DNA of 64,000 bases from Symbiodinium natans (lineage: Eukaryota > Sar > Dinophyceae > Suessiales > Symbiodiniaceae): contig CAJNDS010000272.1 of the NCBI GenBank assembly GCA_905221605.1, positions 117,308 through 181,307 of the forward strand, given 5' to 3'. Made by a program: the position numbers and the translations under genes. The notes below the pieces were generated by a model that saw only the letters and a list, made by a program, of their open reading frames with translations, was not told where the DNA came from and did no database searches. Position 1 is the first letter of the stretch. Every line of letters begins with the position of its first letter. Shown here one piece after another: positions 22,033-29,800 of this stretch.

Positions 22033-22091
22033 ATCGGTCGAGGCGCATCCATGGCCCAGCTGCAGATCGACGCGTCGGACGTGCCTGGCCA
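22033..22091 (+). CDS. Candidate exon with strong donor
   Basis: Acceptor GGGCCCAG (22032) and donor CA|GTAAGC (22092) enclose IGRGASMAQLQIDASDVPG plus two bases. CCCTAAA array on the left and a TTTAGGG/TTTGGGG array on the right. Confidence 0.45.
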
Positions 22092-23099
22092 GTAAGCCGA
22101 CGGGGCTTGGGGTTTAGGGTTTGGGGTTTAGGGTTTGGGGTTTAGGGTTTAGGGTTTAGGGTTTAGGGTTTAGGGTTTAGGGTTTAGGGTTAGGGTTTAG
22201 GGTTTGGGGTTTAGGGTTTAGGGTCCCAGGGTGCAGGGATGCAGAAACCGATCGCCCTCTGCCAGTCCTCTTGAGCCCTAGAAACTCTGCCCTAAACCCT
22301 CGAAACCCTGATCGAAGCCTACATAGCGCCTCGTAAACCCTGCAAGCCCCCATGTCTTCTTCTTCTCTTCTGCAGCCTTCACATCTCAGCCCTACGAACA
22401 CTGAAGCTGCCCCAATGTCCACGGCCTTCTGCGGATGGATAGATCGGCACGCCGCGGAACTGCGAAGGGCGATGGTTTAGGGCTGAGGGTGTAGGGTTTA
22501 GGGTTTAGGGTTCAGTGTCTGCACCACCTCAATGCAACTGCTGCCTAACCCCTAAGCCCTAAGACCCTAAACCTTAAACTCCCTTTGCTGGTGGGAACGG
22601 AAGCATGAAAACTTTCAGCGTTCTGCCTGCAAGGGACTGGACGACACCCCCGAGTAGTTGAAGAGACCTCAGCCGCGCAGGGCTTAGGGCCTCGCGGGTT
22701 CGGAGAGTTTAGGGCTTTTTGGGTTGAGGGGTTTGGGGCCCTGGAGGGTTTGGGGATGTTTGGGGTCTGGGGGAGGGTATTGTTATACTATCTTCTACTA
22801 CGCATGCATATTAAAAGAAGACATACTGTATATACCACATACGACAATAATGCATAGCTACGATACACAAACATTTCGCTCCGGGACATTCAGGTGCCCG
22901 GAGCCTCGGGTCAGAGACTCCCCCCCAAACCCTAAACCCTAAACCCTAAACCCTAAACCCTAAACCCCAAACCCTAAACCCCAAACCCTAAACCCCCAGT
23001 GCCTTGGAGCGACTCTGCGAGTCGCTGTCCAAGGCAAAGTGGGCCCCAAGGAACAGAAGGACCTTCAGCTTGCCAAGGGTTTGGGGGGTTTTTTGGGGG

Positions 23100-23290
23100 G
23101 CCTACAGGGTTTAATTGTAGGGCTTGTAGGGTTTATGGGGTTTAAGTATAGGGCTTATGGGGTTTTATGGGGTTTAAAGGGTCTTATAGGGCTTATGGGG
23201 TTTATAGGGTCTGCAGGGCTGATAGGGCTTATAGGGTTTATAGGGTTTACAGGGCTGATAGGGTTTATAGGGGTGAAAGGGTTGAGGGGT
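23100..23290 (+). repeat. Degenerate TTTATAGGG-type repeat
   Basis: Irregular units of about nine bases (TTTATAGGG, CTTATAGGG, CTGATAGGG). Repetitive plus-strand peptides rich in GLIGFIGF come from it and are not a gene. A similar degenerate tract lies at 34175-34440, next to the retrotransposon. Confidence 0.7.
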
Positions 23291-23653
23291 TAGGTTTTTC
23301 ACGAGGTCCTCCCTTGCGAAGGTTCTCTGTCCCACTAGAAGAGAACTCAGCGCTCCTTCTGCAGGACTGGGATGTGCCAGCCCTCCTTATTCTTACAACG
23401 TCTTTGGTTCACCTGTGGGCCCCCACAATCATCCCACTCCCCACACTAGATCCGAAACCTCAACCCTAAGCCCTAGACCCACTCCCATCTATCCCCTCGC
23501 TTGGGTCCGGGAAGGCGCGCTCGACCTCTCTGAGAGACCTCAACACAAAACCTTCAAAAGCCGAATTCGGTGGGCTCGCTCTTCAGGGTGGGTATAGGAT
23601 TGGGGGCTTGGGAGTTCACTTCATCGTGCTTGGGGCTGACCGTTTGCAACTAC

Positions 23654-23742
23654 ATCCCGGCTTTCCGTGGCAAGCAGCAGATAGGATGAGCAGGAAGATC
23701 AACGAGTTGTAGTACAGCGGCAAGCCCACGCCAATCACAAAC
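23654..23742 (-). CDS. Candidate transmembrane exon
   Basis: Acceptor CTCTGTTTGCCCAG (ending at 23743) precedes FVIGVGLPLYYNSLIFLLIL SAACHGKPG with a split base at each end, then a GTAGTT donor. The hydrophobic core is a good membrane helix. The intron just upstream contains the 101-bp MITE at 23784. Transporter exon possible; family not established. Confidence 0.5.
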
Positions 23743-23783
23743 CTGGGCAAACAGAGCTTCATACTTTGGACCAACACTTAAAT

Positions 23784-23884
23784 GGGTGGTTGTCAAAATC
23801 ATTGTCCCTATTTGGATCCCTATTTGAATACGTCACCTAATATTTAGGGTACCCCAAAAGGGATCATAATTTTGACAACCACCC
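23784..23884. mobile_element. 101-bp MITE with perfect 16-bp TIRs
   Basis: GGGTGGTTGTCAAAAT at 23784 and its exact reverse complement ending at 23884 bound an AT-rich core; partial pairing continues inward. The flanks are AAAT on both sides (23780-23783 and 23885-23888), a likely 4-bp target duplication. No coding capacity. Confidence 0.75.
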
Positions 23885-24123
23885 AAATGTGCCATTGAAC
23901 CTCTCCGTGTGACTCAAAAGCGGCGATCGCGTCTGACGAATAACACCAACTGCCGACACCTTGAAAGGATCCTGCTGCCAGGGGCCGAGGAATACAAGTG
24001 GTTAGGGTTTAGAGTTTAGGGTTTAGGGTTTAGGGTTTTGGGGTTAGGGTTTAGGGTTGCGACACCTCAAGAATAAGCTGTGCACAGGACTGAGGATTTC
24101 AAGCCAAGACACTTGGTGTGCAG

Positions 24124-24163
24124 GTTTTCGCAGATGCCTCCAGCACAAGCAATGCGGAGTCTG
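24124..24163 (+). CDS. Candidate short exon
   Basis: Acceptor TTGGTGTGCAG (24123), VFADASSTSNAES plus one base, donor GTCTCA. Weak but open. Confidence 0.25.
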
Positions 24164-24310
24164 GTCTCACCGAAACCGGAACCCCCTTCAACCCTAAACC
24201 CCCTGAACCCTACCCAGTAGACCCTAAACCCTAAACCCTAAACCCCCTGAACCCCCTGAACCCCGAACCCCGTGAACCCCCTGAACCCCCTGAACCCCCT
24301 GAACCCGAAC

Positions 24311-24379
24311 CGATCTTCCCATGTGAGCAGAGCCGCTGAAAAGCGGGGCGCCGGCGTGCACTTTGGGATTCTTCCGCAC
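24311..24379 (-). CDS. Candidate exon
   Basis: Acceptor CCTGAAAAG at 24380; 23 codons VRKNPKVHAGAPLFSGSAHM GRS; donor GTTCGG. Phase 0 at both ends, flanked by convergent arrays. Probably in the same gene as 24931-24999. Confidence 0.45.
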
Positions 24380-24562
24380 CTTTTCAGGGGGCAGTCTTGG
24401 GGGTCTAGGGTTTAGGGTTTAGGGTTTGAGGTCTAGGGTTTAGGGTTTAGGGTTATTTAGGGTTTAGGCTTTAGGGTTTAGGGTTTAGGGTTTAGGGTTT
24501 AGGGTTTAGGGTGTAGGGCTCTAAACCCTGTAAACCCTAAACCCCGAAACCTGAACCCTAAG

Positions 24563-24637
24563 TTGCTGCAAGGGGTTGATGGTTTCGTGTCTGCGGCTGC
24601 CTCTGAGCTTCGCGGAGAAATCTCTCAACAGCCATCC
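24563..24637 (+). CDS. Exon-like stretch, strand ambiguous
   Basis: On the plus strand, AG|LLQGVDGFVSAAASELRGEI SQQPS|GTACCC is open in phase 0. On the minus strand the same bases read RFLREAQRQPQTRNHQPLAA T and stop at TAG. The neighbouring exons are minus, but the plus reading has better donor context. Confidence 0.3.
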
Positions 24638-24930
24638 GTACCCTATATAAACCCCATGTAACCCTATCAACCCTCTACACCCCCAACAACCCCAGAAACC
24701 CCTCTAGATCCCTCGACACCCTCCACACCCTCCCCAACTCCCGCAACCCGTAAACCCCAAACCCCGTAAGACCCGACAAACCCGGAACCTTGCCCTTGAA
24801 CCCTAAACCTAAACCATCCGAAACCTTAGAAGCCCTGAACCCTCTAAACCCTCTAAAGTCTAGGGTTTAGGGTTTAGGGTTTAGGGTTTCGGGTTTCGGG
24901 TTTCTCCTTGCAAACCCGGAACCCGTTTGC

Positions 24931-24999
24931 CTTGCAAAGGTGGTAGTGCAGCCGCGCAAAGGTGAGGAGCTGCCAATGCTTCATCAGCCCAGAGCGGAG
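24931..24999 (-). CDS. Candidate exon with GC donor
   Basis: Acceptor GCCGCCAG at 25000; 23 codons LRSGLMKHWQLLTFARLHYH LCK; donor AAG|GCAAAC. Phase 0 at both ends, on the same strand as 24311-24379. Helical and basic; family unknown. Confidence 0.45.
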
Positions 25000-25181
25000 C
25001 TGGCGGCTTGAGGCTTCGTTTGGCTTGAGAGGGTTCTAGGGTTTTAGGGTTTTAGGGTTTAGGGTTTAGGGTTTAGGGTTTAGGGTTTAGGGTTTAGGGT
25101 TTAGGGTTTAGGGTTTAGGGTTTAGGGTTTAGGGTTTAGGGTTTAGGGAGGTCCTTTAAGGTTTACGGTTTCAGGTTTTCG

Positions 25182-25186
25182 GTTTA
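25182..25186 (+). repeat. Target site duplication GTTTA (left)
   Basis: GTTTA immediately before the 5' LTR is repeated at 34164-34168 after the 3' LTR. Five bases is the usual Ty1/copia length. The site lies in degenerate telomere-like sequence. Confidence 0.9.
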
Positions 25187-25411
25187 TGCAGAGAGTCATG
25201 TCATCGATGGCATGTACATGTACAGTGAAGAACCACCCAACTTGTAACTCCCGCTACATATGGGCCCGAGGACTAAGGGGCCCCTTTTCCTTGTGTGATA
25301 GCCATAGGCTGCAGCACGGAGCACTGCGCTCCCTGGAAAACCGGTGCGTTGTGCACCCCCTTGAGAGCCCTGAGACATCGCAATCACGCTACCCTCGCAT
25401 CACCCGCTGCA
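25187..25411 (+). repeat. 5' LTR of copia element
   Basis: 225 bp, begins TGCAGAGAG and ends CCGCTGCA, so it has the TG...CA termini of LTR retrotransposons. Read base by base it is identical to 33939-34163. Confidence 0.95.
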
Positions 25412-25412
25412 T

Positions 25413-25423
25413 TGGTAGCGGAG
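25413..25423 (+). promoter_or_regulatory. Primer binding site, tRNA-iMet type
   Basis: TGGTAGCGGAG begins two bases after the LTR. It differs at one position from TGGTAGCAGAG, the complement of the 3' end of eukaryotic initiator tRNA-Met. The following bases do not match well, so the primer identity is probable but not certain. Confidence 0.65.
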
Positions 25424-25656
25424 CGGTTCAGGTTCGGGGACGACTTGGTTCCTGGCTGGGCTGCTCCCCGCCTTTTTCCTTCAGAACACTGCTGGCCCAA
25501 CTGCTGATGACTACCAGACCTCCCGGCCTTCAGTGACCTGCTCAAGGAGCAGGAATCCCTTTTCTTTCTTTCTTCGACTTCTACGTCACCGGGCACTACT
25601 ACGAGGTTTCCTCTACGACATCGAGCACCACGAAGAGATCCACGTGATCGACGACG

Positions 25657-26889
25657 ATGGCGGACTCTCGAGAAATGAAGTCCGGCATCCCTTCCTGGGA
25701 TGGCAGCGCAAGGACATGGAGGCGATACACACGGGAGGTGGCCTGGTATGTTCAAGGAACTGCTGTTCACAAGCGCAGGTATTGCGCTAGCCAACTACTT
25801 GGGAGATTGACGGGGCCGGCACGCTTGCTGGCTATGTCATGGTCGAGAATGCTGGTGGATCGCCACGACGGGACGAAGATCCTCCTAAGGAAGCTGGCAG
25901 CAAGCCCGCTTGTACGGAAGAGCTTGCCAAATGCTGCGGCGATCTGTCAACAGTACTTCGCCTTCAGAAGAAGTCACCAGGAAAGCATCGGCAACTTCCT
26001 GGTGAGGGAGACGCTGGTTCACGAAGAGTTCTGTGAAGCCATCATCAGGCTCTACGAGGAGAAGCAGGGAGTATCTCAAGAAGATCGCGATTTCGGACTT
26101 CCTGCTGACGAGTGGGAAGATGCTACTTGGTCCGCTACCACATGGGCATCTTGGAACTGGGAAGAAGAGGAAGGACCTGATGATCCAGAACCTGAAGAAC
26201 CAGATGGTGCTGAGCAAACTGGTGAGACCGCGGAAGAAGAGGCAGCAACACCTACCCAGGGTGCCCCGGTTGGAGCCACCGGCTCCTCTCCCAGCAACCG
26301 TGGGACCATGACTGGTGCCGAACGAGATCGTGGCGATGGCGCAGCATCAGCCAGGGGCGGGCCTGTGGAGACTGTGGATGAGCTCACGCTGGCCGACAGC
26401 TTCATCATGGGTGTTCTTCGTGGTTGGAGGTTGTTGCAGGCGGCAGGGTTGTCTCCCGATGAGATGAGAGATATCTTGTCGGCCACGAAGAACAGCTTGG
26501 ACTACGATATGATTGCCACCGCGTTGCAGAACTTGTGGGATGACCAGCTCCTTGGCAATCGGAACCGGACCAAACCTGGCTACCACATGAAGTATGTGCA
26601 CGAACATGACGAGTATGCCAACGCGTTCTACCAGGACTACAACCACGAATGGAACGATGACGGCTGGTGGGAGGACGGCTACTCGTACTACATGGGACAT
26701 GACGATGAGTGGTGGAATGATGATTGGTCTGCGGCTGAGACCATGGGAGCTGCAGCCCTTGCGGCGTCTGATGGCGTCGATGAAGAAAGCTACGTGAGGC
26801 CCAACAAGCAGAGCAAATGGCGGAGTCTCTTGCGTTGGTGGAGGCCCAGCGTACATGGACGGAGGCACAGAAAGCAACGGCTGCACTGA
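25657..26889 (+). CDS. gag: Gag of copia element
   Basis: ATG in a good context (GACGATGG) opens 410 codons after a 245-nt leader. Residues 1-140 form the conserved capsid-like part with SGIPSWDGSARTWRRYTREV near the start. Then come an acidic Glu/Pro-rich region and an aromatic/acidic tract (HDEYANAFYQDYNHEWNDDG). Homology probably ends near 26796: downstream the sensible peptide (EAQQAEQMAESLALVEAQRT) is in the next frame, a -1 shift. The last ~30 codons of this frame (basic, W/R-rich) are therefore probably not native. Confidence 0.85.
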   Translation: MADSREMKSGIPSWDGSARTWRRYTREVAWYVQGTAVHKRRYCASQLLGRLTGPARLLAMSWSRMLVDRHDGTKILLRKLAASPLVRKSLPNAAAICQQYFAFRRSHQESIGNFLVRETLVHEEFCEAIIRLYEEKQGVSQEDRDFGLPADEWEDATWSATTWASWNWEEEEGPDDPEPEEPDGAEQTGETAEEEAATPTQGAPVGATGSSPSNRGTMTGAERDRGDGAASARGGPVETVDELTLADSFIMGVLRGWRLLQAAGLSPDEMRDILSATKNSLDYDMIATALQNLWDDQLLGNRNRTKPGYHMKYVHEHDEYANAFYQDYNHEWNDDGWWEDGYSYYMGHDDEWWNDDWSAAETMGAAALAASDGVDEESYVRPNKQSKWRSLLRWWRPSVHGRRHRKQRLH

Positions 26890-29800
26890 AGAAGGACCGC
26901 GGCTTTGGTGCTACGTTGGCAGCTACGCAGGGGCCTATGAAGTGCTTCAACTGCGGTGGGCCCCACATGGCAAGAGATTGCCCCGATCGACGTCATCCAT
27001 ACTTTGGTAAGGGCAAGGGCAAAGGCAAGTCCAAGCAGGGCTACATGACGGACATGGATGCGTACTACGTGAAGGGCAAGTCCAAAAACGCGAAGGGGAA
27101 GAACAAGAAGGGCTTCTACATGGATGCTGATGCCGTGTGGAAAGGCAAGGGCAAGAGCAACGACTGGTTGCCCCGCACCGTGAATGCCTACAGCAGTGAC
27201 ATGTACATTGGCGGTCTGGAGCTCACATCGTCAATGGAAGCCGCTACCGCAACGTCCACGACTACCAGACCTGAGCTGGGCATGGTTGATTGCGGCGCTA
27301 CGGCGTCAGCCGCGCCAGAGGCAGTGGTCAAAGGGCTCATTGCCTCAATCCTAGAGAAGGACCATGGAGCTCGAGTGGACATCGATCAGAGTGCTCGGCC
27401 ATATTTTCGCTTTGGTGATGGTCGTTGGGGTCGGGCGCTTTACCGCGTACAACTGTCTAGCTCGGTTTCGGGATCCACTAGGAGCTGCGCCCTCTATGCC
27501 TTACCGAACCCCAAGGAGTACTTTCAAGCCGGGTTTGACAAGGCCTCCTTAGTGCCCATCTTGATCGGTATGGATTTCTTGGGGAAGGTCGGCAACGGGA
27601 TGATCATAGACTTTACCACGGGTTTGTCTACGAGCACGAAAGATGAAAATCCCAAGGTTCTTCAACTTTCCCAGAATCACAAGGGACACTTCATGCTGGA
27701 CATTACTGAGTATCTAACCCTTGGTCATCAAAACCATGAAGGGCACGCACATGTTGTCGTATCAGCAGAAGCACATCATGACGTCAAGCCTGAAGTGCAT
27801 GTGCTGGAACTCCATGTAGTGCAGTTTGATTTGGCAGCTGCTGACACGGAACATGATCTGCATCAATCACGACTTCGATTGCTTGAGATGTACCAGCGTT
27901 CACGACAACTGCAAGGCATCCCTATCTCAGCCCATTTCAGATCGATGCTCGCGACTGCACAGTCGCTTGAAGCCCCGACAACATCCCCTACTCGCTTTTC
28001 GAATCATGTCGACGACCAACGTGAACATCGACACGGAGGCGGCCGAGATCCTTGCAGCGGCGGCGAAGGCCAAGGCCCAGACGGTGAAGCAACGTCCTCG
28101 CTCATTGGACCCCACGCGCTGCATGAAGATGGACAAGAGGGATCCCAGGGCACATCCCAAATGCTGGCCGTGCTACGGCGACCACCTGCCCAGCACAGCA
28201 CAATCCAATGCCCATGGCCAGTGGGTGCAATGCCAGGTCTGCAACCTGCGCCTTCTGTACACGCCAAGAAAGGGATCACCGTCAAACACGACACAAACAC
28301 ACAATGCTGCCACGGTCAAGAAGATGCTGGAGCAACTCAAGACCTTGCTGAATGGAGCACGACCCACTTCCAAGGTGTGCCACCACATGATGGCGAAGAT
28401 CTATGCGGAGGAGGTCTTGGAGAAGTCGATCAAGGAGTTGCTCACCGCGACGGCCCCGACGACACGACGAACCAGCTACCCATCCACCGCACCGGCGAAC
28501 GACGTGACCGCGACGGCAATCCACACCAACGAGGACGACCAAGACGAGGAGCTGATTGTGGACTACGAGGCCGAAGCATTCCTGGTACCGTGAAGAATGC
28601 GAACAAGTACAAGCCGCTCACCACCAAGCTGGCACATCGAGTGATGGCGATGGCAACACTCATGGCCACGGCGGCAGCAACGTCGCTCGTAAATCTACAG
28701 CTGGATGGACGAGACGGTGTCTGGGAGATTGCATGCTCACCACACAGCTGGCTATCTGAGTCGGCTTCCGCCCACGGACTGGCTCCCAGACGTGTCAACT
28801 ATCAGGCTGGCTATGACTTGTACAAGGAGGCAACGTGGGAACAACTACGAGACCTTCGGCAACAAAAGAGGCCTCGGCGTTTGTGGTTTTCGCTGCCGTG
28901 CACGAAGTGGTGTCCATGGACAGCAGTTAACTTTCGGGACTCCGAAAGGAAAGAGGTCCTGGAGGCACAACGACGGAAGGAGAGAAAGATGCTTCGACAC
29001 GCCGCAAAGTTCATCATGGAGACGCTCCAAGACGATCCAGACGTCGACATCTACGGGGAGTGGCCTACTCGCTGCCTGGGGTGGTCACAACAGGCGATGC
29101 TGGACTTGAAGGCGTGGCTGGACCAGAATGACTTCCCATGGCTACCATGTCGGGTAGATGGTTGCGTCTACGGACTTCGAGACAGTCATGGGGAGGCCTT
29201 CGTTCACAAACGGTGGACCATCATGACATCGAACGAGCGCTTTCATCATGAGTACAGGTCCAAGCTATGTCCAGGGAACCACACCCACAGCAGCATCACT
29301 GGAGGAGAGACTTCCAGGACCGCCTACTATCCGTGGCGCATGGTGGAGGCATTCGTGAGGACCTGGAAGAAGCAAGTGGTTCCTGATCGACATCATGCGC
29401 TACTATCGCTTCGTGATGATCTACCAGCACTTCAAGATTTGCCGGAACCCACCGATGTACTCGAGGAGGCTGAGGTGGACCTGGTGGATGAAGCGGTAAT
29501 GATGGCAACCGTGCTGGAGGAACATCACTACATGGTTGAGGCAGACCGACTACAACTAGAACACCGAGCGCGAGAGGCCTGTGCTCGAGGACAATTGGAG
29601 ATTGCCGACTGCGAAGGCATCATACAACAACTTTTCGAGCACAACAAGCGAGGTGGTGAACCGCATCAGCGTGGGACCACGTCTGGGAAAAACAGCTTCG
29701 CTTTTGGGGCCTATTCGCACGGCGCCTTCATGGGAGTCCTCAACTATACCAAACAGTACCCCGAGGTTGTCAAGTATGTCAACAAGTTCCTTCGTCGACA

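Larger units (their letters stand above)
1..25186. repeat. Left field of interspersed telomere-like arrays
   Basis: Short arrays of TTTAGGG or its complement, plus variants (TTTGGGG, TTTTGGG, CTTAGGG, TTGAGGG), recur every few hundred bases in both orientations, usually 5-25 copies each. Unique spacers lie between them. Array-rich stretches without a gene call include 155-600, 9447-11180, 11270-14030, 14490-16200 and 16830-17260; there I see only arrays, simple repeats and unassigned spacer. The heptamer equals the plant/dinoflagellate-type telomere unit, but mixed orientation and unique spacers show this is not a chromosome end. Confidence 0.9.

Noticed and set aside
23039-23293. GLIGFIGF-type plus-strand frame
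   Set aside because: Translation of a degenerate TTTATAGGG repeat.
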